Positions 1 through 9,461 of a DNA stretch of 64,000 nucleotides are shown here, one piece after another. Origin of the DNA: Bradyrhizobium archetypum. GTDB taxonomy: Bacteria; Pseudomonadota; Alphaproteobacteria; Rhizobiales; Xanthobacteraceae. The position numbers were made by a program, and so were the translations under genes. Numbering within the stretch: position 1 is the stretch's first letter; each line of letters begins with the position of its first letter. The stretch covers positions 62,001 through 126,000 of the forward strand of contig NZ_JAAVLW010000010.1 of NCBI RefSeq assembly GCF_013114835.1. Direction: 5' to 3'. Under the pieces are notes generated by a model that did not search any database, was not told the origin of the DNA, and worked only from the letters and a program-made list of their open reading frames with translations.

Positions 1-602
1 TTCATATTTGGTTTGAGTCTGAGCGAAAAGAGGTCGCAGGCATTTTCGCGCTGCGACCTTCGGGCCTAAACAATCCGTTATAAAAACGCTCGATCCGCCT
101 GCTCGATATTTCGGATACTGATCTCCGCAATAAGGACTGTGGAGTCACATTTTGCTGTTCCTGATGAGGAACAGAACGGTTGTTGCAGCACCGAGACACG
201 ATTAATGCAGAGCCCGTTTACCGTGGGGCTTATTTAACAAAGTGGCGTTCGGGAATGGTCATCGATCAGATGACATTTAACAAGATCATTCCGGCAACTG
301 TACCGATGCGCGCGAGGTCGGCCCAATGGCGACGCCCTCGTAACGTGCGGGCGATCGCCAGATGCCGACCGTTGCGACGATATTGTAGGAAGTGCGTAGC
401 CGACACAAAGGCCGCTGCAGCGGCAAGTCCCCTTTCCAAAGGCGACGCAGGACGTCCATGTGGACCAATCCGGTATGGGACGGCAATGCCTCGAAGCCGA
501 AAACGGCATGACGGTGTATCTGCGCATGTTAATGCGACCGGGCAGACAACACTGCCGCCGGCAACGCGTCTGCAAGATGCACTGAACGCCTGGGCGATTT
601 TG
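1..602. other. No recognisable gene
   Basis: Overlapping open frames on both strands here have no recognisable motifs, no good ribosome site and arginine/alanine-rich shadow-like composition. I see no gene, RNA or mobile element I can support. Confidence 0.4.
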
Positions 603-1433
603 CTAACCGCCTGCTCTTCTGCTGAGGGACTCAGAAAGGGCATAAGCGCCTGAAAGAAGCTTGTAACAACCACATGCCTTTTGCTCGAGACCCTTGCGTT
701 CATAGATCTGCAAGACGCCACGCATCTTGCGAATTAACCTTTGTTCTTCGAATCGGATTAGCGTCTCGGTTACACCAGCGCGGCGCAACCCCAACGCGAA
801 CGAAAGGTAGTCATGGGTAATTGGAAGCACATGAGCGCCCAGAGCATCACTCGCCAAACAGAGCCAGCTCGCGAGCCGCTGTTCGCGATCGTGCCGAATC
901 CCGCACAATCCCGTCTGAGCGCAATGCAAGGTCAGCGCTTGAACGTACCGAAAAAGATGTTCTCGGATTTCAGGACGCTCCTTCGTCACCCGACGCAAAT
1001 CCTCGACCCGGATCCTGTGCGCACTTCCGGGAAAAAGCACAACAGATTGGTGCGTCGAAATATGCCCTACCACTAAGAGCGAAGCGCCGACCGCACCCCA
1101 ATCTCCTATCACCGCCGATTCAAGGATGCTTTCCGCCGCGACAATTCTCAGCGAGACGAGGCCCGACTCGATAAAATAGACGTAATCAAGATGCTTTTTC
1201 GGCTCCTGCAGGATCATGCGTTCTTTCAGCACGATCGGCTCAAGGAACTCGCCTATTGCGGCGAGGTCTTGCAGAGAAAGACTGGCGAGGATCGCATTTT
1301 TCACGAAGGAGCGCGTACGAGGACGCATCTTAACAGGCCGGTCGAGCATCGGCTGTTTGCCGGAGACCTTTGTGAGTGCTGCATCTCTTGAGCCGTCAAG
1401 CGCTTCGCGGACGGTGGACACATGGTCGGTCAT
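603..1433 (-). CDS. Crp/Fnr-family transcriptional regulator
   Basis: 276 residues. The N-terminal half (about 45-170) has the cyclic-nucleotide-binding-type beta roll, with the segment LEPIVLKERMILQEPKKHLDY followed by an IESGLVSL strand typical of the family. The C-terminal part (about 190-250) fits the winged helix-turn-helix (SFALGLRRAGVTETLIRFEE, then a wing with VLQIYERKGLE). The N-terminal cysteine cluster of oxygen-sensing FNR is not apparent, and the cysteines near residues 175-180 do not form it, so the ligand is unknown. The ATG is preceded by a purine-rich GGGAGAGGGGG. It stands alone, between an unassigned stretch and an IS66 remnant. Function as a DNA-binding regulator is secure at family level; targets are unknown. 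Confidence 0.8.
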   Translation of the reverse strand: MTDHVSTVREALDGSRDAALTKVSGKQPMLDRPVKMRPRTRSFVKNAILASLSLQDLAAIGEFLEPIVLKERMILQEPKKHLDYVYFIESGLVSLRIVAAESILESAVIGDWGAVGASLLVVGHISTHQSVVLFPGSAHRIRVEDLRRVTKERPEIREHLFRYVQALTLHCAQTGLCGIRHDREQRLASWLCLASDALGAHVLPITHDYLSFALGLRRAGVTETLIRFEEQRLIRKMRGVLQIYERKGLEQKACGCYKLLSGAYALSESLSRRAGG

Positions 1434-1559
1434 AATGCGGCCCCCTCTCCCGACATGCGGCGATCACCTCGCTGACACGTAACGAAAACTTGATTCGGAC
1501 TGTAAGGACACTTTCATCCTGATTAAATGCAATGAGCCTGGGGTTGAAGCTCAAATCCC

Positions 1560-2012
1560 GCGTTCGAGCGCCCTTCCTCGACGGATTCAATACCTTCCCC
1601 TGTCGAACTGCTTCTCAAGTGCGGTGTCCGCCAGGGCGCCTCAGCCCGCCAACGCGAGCGTTGCACGAACCACCACTCGATAGATTCCACGAGCGGTTGG
1701 CTTTTCTGTTGCCGAACGAGACGGCGCCTCCGGGCTACAGCAACGGATGTCCTTCTCGATGGCATAGAACTCGGCGATGTGCTTGAGCGCCTCGCCCGCA
1801 ATGGGCGAAGGACCAGGAGTGGCAAGTTCGCAGAAGTTACGCCGCGCGTCGATCGGCAGAATTGAGAGCAACGGCTGAGTGTCGATGAAACAGCGTCGAC
1901 CAGCATGATCAAATTGAACCGAAGATTGAGTCCGACCCATCGTTGGTGAAGCGCACACCACCATCAACTCGTCGTTAGGCCGATGCCCTTCGTCCTCTAA
2001 GCTGGGTGACAC
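1560..2012 (-). mobile_element. IS66-family transposase (TnpC) remnant, frameshifted
   Basis: On the minus strand the pieces FCELATPGPSPIAGEALKHI and AEFYAIEKDIR, followed in a second frame by VRQQKSQPLVES, match the order of the conserved central-to-C-terminal segment of IS66 TnpC transposases (ELA..SPIA.EAL..I..LYAIE.DIR...RR.VRQ..S.P). The match jumps between frames and no full-length frame exists, so this is a dead fragment. Ends of the element are not visible. Confidence 0.6.
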
Positions 2013-2177
2013 CTTCCCGTCAGTTCGTCGTCAGCTTGCCTGAGTATCATTCGCAGCAGGGCGTAAGCAGCCCGAACTCACTGCGACGAAACGTACGCCG
2101 AAAGGACCCGCGAATCGTCATGTATAATCGAATCAGTGGCTTATCCACACACGCTACCCGAGGTGACGAGCTGAGTC

Positions 2178-2276
2178 AGTCGTGGACAGCGACAGCTTTA
2201 CCCGCCGTTATCAACCGTATTCTATGGCGGTAGCTCCAGACCGATCGCGTAAAAAGCGAATAACTAGCGATTTCAT
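2178..2276 (-). pseudogene. Flp/Fap pilin remnant (one-base frameshift)
   Basis: From an ATG at 2276 the minus strand reads MKSLVIRFLRDRSGATAIEY and G, then stops at 2211. This is the leader and processing region (G/ATAIEYG) of Flp-type pilins. Adding one T after the GGT codon restores GLITAGKAVAV, which fits the usual GLIAAGIAVAI continuation, after which the frame is lost again within a few codons. So this is a decayed flp gene. No other Tad pilus gene adjoins it. Confidence 0.65.
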
Positions 2277-2988
2277 AGTGCACTCCTTCCATCCACACGA
2301 CGATGATCGGAAGAAATGTGGAGAGGGAGCTTCTCTATGGCTCCGTAATGAAACAGGACGGCCGATCGACATCTCGCAAACTCCGCCGGTAACAAATCGC
2401 TCGTCCGTTGAAGCTTGTTGGCCTGGCTGCATTGGCAGTGGCGACCTCACGTGTGCTGCTATACGCAACCCAAACCGTCCCAGCCGCTTGAATTCACTAA
2501 AAACGGCGCCAAAACGCAGAAATAAACCGTAGATGCGCGGCTCATTGCATTAATCAAGATCTAGATATTCGCTAAATTCAGCAATCCTCGCGAAGCGCTC
2601 AGCGAGCTGCTTCGCCAAGAACGTGCACATCAGACTTGGCATCGCTGCACCTCACCTGCAGGCATGGTGGAAGCGGCGAAGACGCATGGTGAAACGGTGA
2701 AGACAATGTAGGGAGGCTATCTACGCAGTGCCCGGCTAGAGGCGAACATCGCAAAGCTTCCATTTTGGCTCGATTGAGAGCCTATGATCTGTGGTGGCCT
2801 CGAGATAGCGCGCGAGGCTTGCATCTATCGATGTTGCCTCGGTGACATAGATGCCACTGTCGGCCTGATTTTCCGGTCCCCCCAACACACCTAAAAATTC
2901 GTGATGAAGCCATGGTGCGCGACTTCGCCAAAGGATGACGCTGTTGACAAGTTTTCAAAGCTTAGTTGTTCCACACTGTGCCACATCT
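2277..2988. other. No supported gene
   Basis: Open frames are short and lack motifs. The stretch looks like decayed or intergenic island DNA. Confidence 0.35.
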
Positions 2989-3213
2989 ATGAGTAGTTCG
3001 ATTGATGATAGCTTAAGTGAGATGAAATCAGTGCGGAACGAGATTTGGCGGTGTCGTAAGTTGCTTCAAAACGAGATGCCTGATGAGCAGCGAAAAATCG
3101 TCGAGCAACGCTTGGTTGAGCAGCGCTCTGCTTTCGATCGGCTCTTAGCGACCACATTTCCTTTCACGTTGAGGCTCAGGTCAACTTCAGTGCCTGTGCC
3201 ACTCAACACCTAA
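2989..3213 (+). CDS. Small hypothetical protein, 74 residues
   Basis: Begins MSSSIDDSLSEMKSVRNEI and continues as a mostly helical, charged sequence (RKLLQNEMPDEQRKIVEQRL...) that ends in a basic/hydrophobic tail. The inner ATG at 2989 is preferred over the upstream one (2935) because the upstream extension lacks helix-like character; neither has a strong ribosome site. I do not recognise the family. Amphipathic heptad-like leucine/valine spacing suggests a short coiled coil. It may be a real small gene or a chance frame. Confidence 0.35.
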   Translation: MSSSIDDSLSEMKSVRNEIWRCRKLLQNEMPDEQRKIVEQRLVEQRSAFDRLLATTFPFTLRLRSTSVPVPLNT

Positions 3214-3860
3214 CCAAACTTAACCAGCATGAGCTCCTATCCTCCCTCTCCTTCGGCTCCCCTGCGATCCAGCCCACTTAGTTGATCAATGGAAGTGAAA
3301 AGGGTGGCAAATGCGATGCATGATACCAGGCGGGATGTTGATTCCTGTCATTGCATCGAGGTGATGGCCCCGGGGCGCGGCGACGATGGATAGGCGAGGA
3401 GAATGCCCGCATCGTGGAGCACGTTTTCAGAAGGGTGTGAACATTGTACGCGGTCTTTGGCGCAATCGCGTTGCCCGCGAAAGGCCGCGATCGGCCGCCA
3501 GCTTGAGCAAATCCGTCAGCAAGTCAGAGCGGAGAGGGCCGCAATCTCCGGAAGCAAAAGTAAAAGCAGAGCCAGCTTGAAATTTCAGCATAGGCGCTTC
3601 TTTAAAGCGAACGATCTTTGCCGAAGGTTGGAGCAGCAGGTGCTCGCACTAACGCCTCATACCATTCACACCTCGACGTTCAGGTTCAATGGCCGATCTT
3701 ACTCCGGCAGGTTGATCGGCTCCTGGCAGAGCAGAGTCAACACCCAGCGGCCAGGACGGTGCGATCGCCCACGCCGTTATTTGTTGAAATCATCGCATGC
3801 ATTTGGGATATTTTGGACGATTTTCGGGATGAAATTCACCTCAAGGCCGGGGAGCCGATT
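3214..3860. other. No supported gene upstream of the Lrp-type regulator
   Basis: Open frames overlap here and one is continuous with the Lrp gene, but the sequence upstream of 3861 has no recognisable domain. Probably contains the promoter of the downstream regulator. Confidence 0.35.
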
Positions 3861-4337
3861 ATGCGATACGATCGGATAGACGCCCGCATCCTCGAGTTGG
3901 TGCAAAAGAATAACCGCCTAACTTCCGAGGTGATCGGCGCACTGGCAGGGCTTTCTGCTACCGCGTGTCAACGCCGACTGAAGAGGCTCCGTTCGGAAGG
4001 CATTATCGAGGCCGATGTTTCAATCGTTTCGCCCAAAGCGGTGGGCAGACCTATTCAAATGCTGGTGCTGGTGACCCTGGAGCGAGAGCGTTCAGATATA
4101 ATCGATAGATTCAAGAAGGCCATCAGATCGTCAGTTGAGGTCGTCAACGGCTTCTACGTCACCGGCGACGCGGACTTTGTCCTGTACGTTACCGCGCCCA
4201 CTATGGAGGATTATGAGGAGTTCACTCGGCGATTCTTTTATGTGAATCCAGACATCAAGAGCTTCAAAACAATGGTCGTATTGGATCGCGTAAAAGCGGG
4301 CTTTGCTGTTCCAGTTGAGACACCATCCGAGAATTGA
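3861..4337 (+). CDS. Lrp/AsnC-family transcriptional regulator
   Basis: 158 residues, the normal length for the family. Residues 1-50 form the helix-turn-helix (IDARILELVQKNNRLTSEVI, ...LSATACQRRLKRLRSEGIIE), and residues 65-150 the RAM/ligand-binding alpha-beta domain with the characteristic segment VNGFYVTGDADFVLYVTAP. The frame is open much further upstream, but the ATG at 3861 has GGGGAG seven bases before it and starts exactly where homologues start (MRYDRIDARILEL). Such proteins sense amino acids or related small molecules and regulate nearby transport or catabolic genes; no such neighbour is visible, so targets are unknown. Confidence 0.85.
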   Translation: MRYDRIDARILELVQKNNRLTSEVIGALAGLSATACQRRLKRLRSEGIIEADVSIVSPKAVGRPIQMLVLVTLERERSDIIDRFKKAIRSSVEVVNGFYVTGDADFVLYVTAPTMEDYEEFTRRFFYVNPDIKSFKTMVVLDRVKAGFAVPVETPSEN

Positions 4338-4384
4338 CTACACGCTGATGCAGGCGTTCACCCTGCGGATCGACGCGTTTCGCG

Positions 4385-4745
4385 CTTTTCGTCACTTACG
4401 GACATAGAACCGCCGATGAATTGGCTTGGCCTGTCGATATTGATGAAGAAGGCTTTGAAAAGCTTCCGTTCTCCCTTTCGGTACGACAGCAAGCGATAGG
4501 TGTGCCGTACCTGCTACCTGAGCGGACGAGCTCCAATTGATCAGAGGCCTTGGATGAGTTGAGCCTCGCCCGTCGTTTGCTCACCTCACGCAATAGCGGC
4601 GAAAGGTCGATACCTAATCTCTCGCCGATAAGTTCAAGCAGCACAATCATGACCGCCGATTGCCCGCCTCGAACCGACTGAGCATCGGAACTGAAATACA
4701 TGGCGCCGATACAACGTCGTCAAGAGTAACTCCGCGCTCGAGCCG
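4385..4745 (-). pseudogene. Fragment resembling an XRE-type regulator, frameshifted
   Basis: Minus-strand reading gives ERGVTLDDVVSAPCISVPML then SRFEAGNRRS and a stop, which has the layout of an XRE helix-turn-helix (L..VA...GIS...LSR.E.G). The next frame continues with VLLELIGERLGIDLSPLLRE and a third with HTYRLLSYRKGERKLFKAFF. Three frames over about 350 bases with coherent protein-like character suggest a decayed small regulator. Family assignment is tentative. Confidence 0.35.
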
Positions 4746-5290
4746 GGCACGCCGAATGGCAGCACCCCTCCTCTAATTGATCGGCGCGTTTGCTTCCGAA
4801 CGGAAACGTGCGCAGGCCAACGCGAATCGCGACTCGGCAAACCGTCACCCACCATTTGATCATCTCTGGCCTGGGGCTGTTGCTTGAAGCTCGCCTGCGT
4901 CGCTCCCGCGAGATCGATGTTGCGCATCCCGCAGTTACATAGGGGTTCGATGTTGGCCCTAGTGGCCATCGCTATTGCGACCGTGGGCATCGCGCGAAAC
5001 CCGGATGACGGCAGCTACTTGTGACCTGCCAGGCGATACTTGGTTTCCTGATTGAGAAACCACATGATTGACCGGCATCTCAGGTCGCATTCGATCAGAA
5101 AGGGCTGGTGGGAGGACCTGGTCTAGTCGGATCAGGGGAGCCGGGCGCTACAGGATCACACATATCAAGCTTCTTATCGGAATCAACGCCCGGCCTCACT
5201 TGCCTAGTAGAACAGAAGACTATTTTTCAATTGCAAGGCACACTCGATGAGGTTCTCTTGTGGCCTTCCAGCAATATGAGACGAGATGCA
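4746..5290. other. No supported gene
   Basis: Only short frames without motifs lie between the XRE-like fragment and the phosphopantetheinyl transferase gene. Confidence 0.35.
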
Positions 5291-5965
5291 TCACGCGCCT
5301 CGAAATCGCACGGCTAGTGCTAGAATTCCTCCGACAAATGGGCGATAGATTCCTTTTATGGTTCGACTGCCAAAACTAGTAGGCTTTTCTGGGTTGACAA
5401 TCTCGGCTTCGAAGACCCCGCACTGGTCATTCGTTCTGACACTGACATCTTGAAAATCCAAGAATTCGCCAGTTGCCGGGGCATATGATTTGTATACGGC
5501 TTCCTTTATTGCGAACAACAATTTCGGGCCGAAGCGACTGCTGGACCACTCCTTGCGCTCAATTTCCTCGCAGGTGCATACGAACGGCAAAAGGTCCGGT
5601 TCGAGCGGTTCTTGATCTTCAATGTCCAATCCCAGAGCGAGCACATTCTTGGAGCTTCCGACAACAGCTCCGCAATCAGATGAAGAGTGTGAAATGCTCC
5701 CGACGACTCCCGAAGGCCAAAGAGGAGCCCGATCCACTCTCGACAAAATCGGAACAGGAGCGAAACCCAATTTACGCAGTGCCTCATGAGCGTGATGCCG
5801 TCCCCAGGCGAACTCACGCCGACGACGAAGCGAGACGTTCCCCAACATGTCGTCTTCAGCCGGAAATGGGAGGGGAAACGGGTCATATATTGATCCGCCA
5901 GAAAAGCTGATGTCGTGTGCCAAAGCTGCGCCGATAGCAGCCCCTAACGTCGTGAGCGTTTTCAT
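5291..5965 (-). CDS. 4'-phosphopantetheinyl transferase (Sfp/EntD type)
   Basis: 224 residues from the ATG at 5965. Transfers the phosphopantetheine arm of coenzyme A to a carrier-protein serine. Diagnostic motifs are visible: GSISHSSSDCGAVV (CoA/substrate strand), GLDIED (Mg-binding G-x-D-x-E motif) and FAIKEAVYKSYAP (the F-x-x-K-E-A-x-Y-K motif). The N-terminal FAWGRHHAHEALRKLG also fits EntD-like members. The frame extends upstream to 6193, but the extra 76 residues have no family character. No polyketide, peptide or acyl-carrier gene is adjacent, so the carrier it serves (for example a Nod-factor or siderophore acyl carrier) cannot be told from context. Confidence 0.85.
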   Translation of the reverse strand: MKTLTTLGAAIGAALAHDISFSGGSIYDPFPLPFPAEDDMLGNVSLRRRREFAWGRHHAHEALRKLGFAPVPILSRVDRAPLWPSGVVGSISHSSSDCGAVVGSSKNVLALGLDIEDQEPLEPDLLPFVCTCEEIERKEWSSSRFGPKLLFAIKEAVYKSYAPATGEFLDFQDVSVRTNDQCGVFEAEIVNPEKPTSFGSRTIKGIYRPFVGGILALAVRFRGA

Positions 5966-7549
5966 AGATTGGGCGAACCTTTGTTCTGGAAAAGTGTGAA
6001 GCTGCAAATCTGCACTTGCTTTACGATTGCTAACCTGAGACCGCAGGCCACTCAAGGCCCGCAGCGTCCGAGACGAGGTCATGCTCTGCGACGCACGATA
6101 TTTCGACGGCAGGATCGGACGCATCGAGCGTGCATCGGACGAGCTCTGCGCTGACGCGACCCGCTTTCGAGATCGACAGCCCTCGCGCCACACCTGGCTG
6201 GCCGAATTGCATCACCATTGTTGGGGCTGTCGCAGAGTGCTCAGTGGACGGGTACGGCTTTGAACAAACGGTGAGGCAGAGATCGGGGCGGATTGGTACT
6301 CTGCTTGTGGACCTCGAGCAGAATTATGTAGTCTATGTGTAATCTAACGTGTGGGGCCGACCCTCCATTATGATGTCGAACCCCCGAGGGCGACTTTATG
6401 CTGCGCGCACGTGCAACGAGCTCCATTCCGTTCGCTCACTGCATTTGATCCGTGCCGCGACCGATGAACTCGAGCACCGACTGCGCCTTGTGGATCTCAC
6501 GTGCGAGGCAATTGAAGATCCGGGTCGCAGATTCAAGTGTGACGACAAGTCCAACCCTCTCGCATGATAGCTCAAAATGGTGCGCAACCTGTTCGTTGGT
6601 GGGTGCAATGCCACTTTGCAGCGAGCTCATCGCTAATGATGCGAGCATGTGCTCGACCACGTCTTTTTCGGCCTGAGTCAAGAAATGCTTCCTTCTGAAT
6701 GTTAGCTCGCCTGTGATCGACGTTGTGGTCGCCGTTGAAAGACCGGCCAAAGCCGCTCCGCCTCCGCGCCTGTGTTGCCACAAGGGTCACATTATGCCGG
6801 CTCACGAAACTTGCCGCGAGACAGCTTCCGTCGACTTCCAGGATCTACTTCTGGGGCTGTGGTAAGCAGAACAAGGCTCAAAGACGACCTTGCGCATACG
6901 ATGTCGAAGGTTCGAGACATTTGCCAGATCCGCAGCCTCACCGATTGGGCGCTTCGCCGCGACAAAACGGCGGCGTTGAATTCTGCACGCATCCCGGGTC
7001 CGCAATTACACGAACATGGTGACCGCGCCGGCGCACCAGCCGGGCCGCGGTGAGCAGCGGACTGAGATTTCCCAACGTTCCCCACGAAACGAGAAGATAG
7101 CGCAAGACATCACAGAGGACAGCTCCTTCGCAGTGGTACCGCGCTTCCTAAGAATTCGGCGCGCTCTCGCCACGTGCTACAGAGATCGGCTACCGTGCGC
7201 GCCTAAGAAGACCGCAACGTGCCACGCGGCTCAGCCAGTGCGGCGCACGCCTCACCCACATGGGGAACTCTGTCTTACGGGGAGGCCGGCCGCCCCAACC
7301 GCTTGCACGGACTGATTTACCTTCCACGTCGCACCACTACGAGCCCTCTTACGAGCCCTCTTGGATTTGTAGATCTTCGATCCTTGACTCCGATCAGTTT
7401 CGAACTGCTATCACGCGAAGTGACTCAGCCTCTCAAAACCCACACTGACTGAAAGCGTCACGAGGATGCTCGCGAACACACGAAGCTCTCAATGCTAACG
7501 TTGCGTGGCACTCACATTTGAGTTGCTAATGATGGGCTTTGGTCAACAA
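5966..7549. other. Decayed stretch without a supported gene
   Basis: Several overlapping frames occur. One minus-strand frame near 6436-6700 has helical, protein-like sequence (QAEKDVVEHMLASLAMSSLQ, then NEQVAHHFELSCERVGLVV) and may be a remnant of a gene I cannot name. The rest shows no motif. Confidence 0.3.
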
Positions 7550-7583
7550 AAGCCTACAACCTGACGCAACGTGAGATTCAAGC
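7550..7583 (+). repeat. 34-bp repeat, copy 1
   Basis: The sequence running from AAGCCTACAACC to GAGATTCAAGC is repeated exactly at 18979-19012. The flanks (GGTCA a few bases upstream) are also alike. The repeat ends where recognisable MazE homology begins, so it may mark a recombination or insertion boundary. Confidence 0.75.
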
Positions 7584-7746
7584 TGTTTTTGTTGGGCTTG
7601 CGGCCTTTCCGGATTGTGGTACCCGATGTGCGGTCTCCATTCTTCCGGAAGCAGGCCCATCGTCAGTCACTTGCTGTTGCAGCCAGCAGCCAAGCCCGCA
7701 AGGAGCAGGCTTTCATCGACGACGTTTCCGACCTGGACGGACAAGA
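7581..7746 (+). pseudogene. MazE-family antitoxin, N-terminally truncated remnant
   Basis: Plus-strand reading GLRPFRIVVPDVRSPFFRKQ followed by AHRQSLAVAASSQARKEQAF and IDDVSD matches the MazE-type antitoxin family common in rhizobia (LRP..IWVPDVRSP.F..EAHRQS.AVA.S....DQAFIDAVSD). The N-terminal DNA-binding part is missing because homology starts right at the 34-bp repeat, and the C-terminus runs out of frame into the toxin. Confidence 0.6.
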
Positions 7747-7975
7747 CGCGGCGAGATCTGGACCGTCGCTTGCGGCAAGAATTATGCAGGCAAGCCGCGC
7801 CCGTGTTCCGGCTCATCATCGAGCCGAATGGGTGCAACGGCTGCTCGCGACATCAGACTGATGGTAGACAAATCACAACCGTTCGCAACGTCAAGATCGG
7901 CAGGCGTGTTGGTCGTCCCGGCGACGAGATATCGTAGGGCTCAATCAGCGGAGATGGTGTTCCTCGGCATGGCCG
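7747..7975 (+). pseudogene. MazF/PemK toxin remnant with internal deletion and frameshifts
   Basis: RGEIWTVACGKNYAGKPRP is the MazF N-terminus (RGEIWTVAGG.DYAGKPRP). It is followed out of frame by FRLIIEPNGCNG, then RLMVDK, then TTVRNVKIGRRVGR and finally VFLGMA, each matching successive MazF segments. The stretch between PRP and FRL, which normally carries about 25 residues, is deleted, and at least two frameshifts follow. This mRNA interferase cannot be made. Confidence 0.65.
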
Positions 7976-8339
7976 TATCACCTAGGAACAAAAAATGAAG
8001 CCGTGACCGCTGCCAAACCGCCGATCTGCGCACAACGATAGCCATTTTCCAGAGGGACGGCGACCTCAACACGAAATTCGGTTAGCCACTCTTACCTGGC
8101 ATTGATGTTCATGCCTCGTGCCAGTCAACCTAGTTTGCGCTAGCGTTTCAAACATGGTTGTAAGAAATCATCTCAGGAAAAATAAGTGCGATGGAGGGAT
8201 TCACTATCAGGTCTGTTCATCCTCTTCGTCGTGACCCTGCTCGCCGACCCAACTGCAGGTAAGTACGGTCAGCGTCCGCCCATTTTGGCCGAGGCCGACT
8301 ATCTCTTCGGCGGCCTTGTACACGCACTCACAGCTCCTT
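7976..8339. other. No supported gene
   Basis: Short intergenic stretch downstream of the FkbM gene and the mazF remnant; nothing recognised. Confidence 0.35.
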
Positions 8340-9128
8340 CTACAGGCTCGTGTTCCTAAGCAAGACATCACCCTCGACTCCATGGGGATACTGCTTCACG
8401 ACTTCGAACGATGGTAACAAGTCAAGAATGGCTTGCAGGGACTGCTGCCCTTCATAGAGCTCCTGGTCGCTGTATTCCGTATAGATAAAGCGCGTGTTGC
8501 TCAAGCTATGTCTGCCGCCAGCGATCACATCGGACTCGGCTCCCTGCACGTCCATCCAAATGAAATCGATGCGTTTTAAGTTCGCCTCATTGCACCAGTC
8601 ATCCAACCGTCGAGTTTCAACTGAGATTGGATGATCAAACTGAACCCAGTCATATTCCAGGAGGTGATTCTTGGGTCGGCGTATTGAGCCAGAGAGATCC
8701 CAGTCCTTGGCATCTCCATTTCCATTGCTTGGATGGAAATCGATCCTGCCATTTCGGTCACTGACCGCGATCTCAAATAACTTCACCTTGTCGAGATACC
8801 GATCCATGTTTTTCTTGAAGCGAGCAGCCGCTCGGGGATCTGGCTCAAAGCAATAGAGCTGAGCCTGCGGGCAGAGCTCGAGAAACTTTCGCGTATCTGT
8901 TCCGTCGTTGCAGCCGATGTCCAAGATAACGGGATCCGGCTTTTGAAGAAGAGAAACAATCTGCTGATGTACTGTTAAGGAAGATGTGGGTTCCATGGGA
9001 ATATGCGGTCTCTTAGAGAAGGCCTGCCGAAGCCTAGCAGCAGTCCTGTCGAGAACTTTTGGAGCGCTCGGCAGATGCCTACGTACAGGGCCCTTGAACG
9101 TTGTTCTTGAATTCTCGATTACACGCAC
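8340..9128 (-). CDS. FkbM-family SAM-dependent methyltransferase, NoeI candidate
   Basis: About 262 residues from a GTG at 9128 that follows AGGAGGGG; the frame opens at 9143. The SAM-binding motif is DPVILDIGCNDGTDT (residues about 70-85), followed by YCFEPDP (motif II acidic residue binding ribose) and IDFIWMDVQGAE, the hallmark of FkbM O-methyltransferases. It is divergent from noeL-nolK, which make GDP-fucose. Known rhizobial NoeI is an FkbM-type enzyme that 2-O-methylates the Nod-factor fucose, so that role is the leading inference. Other FkbM enzymes act on polysaccharides, so the substrate is not proven. Confidence 0.7.
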   Translation of the reverse strand: MRVIENSRTTFKGPVRRHLPSAPKVLDRTAARLRQAFSKRPHIPMEPTSSLTVHQQIVSLLQKPDPVILDIGCNDGTDTRKFLELCPQAQLYCFEPDPRAAARFKKNMDRYLDKVKLFEIAVSDRNGRIDFHPSNGNGDAKDWDLSGSIRRPKNHLLEYDWVQFDHPISVETRRLDDWCNEANLKRIDFIWMDVQGAESDVIAGGRHSLSNTRFIYTEYSDQELYEGQQSLQAILDLLPSFEVVKQYPHGVEGDVLLRNTSL

Positions 9129-9461
9129 GCCCCTCCTGCGCAATGTATATCAATGTATATATAGTGCATGTGCCGGCGTGACGATAAGCGGATGGATTAT
9201 GTGCGCCTCTCGATCAACTCGTGCCTTTTAGAATGCGGTCGCCGGCGTATCGCGGGCTCTTCAACGAGCGCGTGGTACCATGTCATTGCTGCCGAAATCA
9301 AAGTAGCTCGTCACAATCGGATCACAGCACAAGGCAAAAGGTTGGCTCCAGCATTCATTGCCCGGTCGATGCTGACTCTGCGGCCTACCCGCCTGATTTG
9401 AATCAACTTTCAGTTAGACTTCGCAAATGACGGCCCTCCCTTGCGCGTAACCGGAGAGAGA
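9129..9461. promoter_or_regulatory. Divergent intergenic region between FkbM gene and noeL
   Basis: Must hold both start regions. A short direct repeat (CAATGTATAT, twice near 9141-9160) lies next to the methyltransferase start. I looked for a nod box and found no convincing match. Confidence 0.35.

Noticed and set aside
9231..9330. Possible nod box before noeL (AAATCAAAGTAGCTC region)
   Set aside because: Match limited to a few bases; no paired ATC-n9-GAT pattern with the right spacing.
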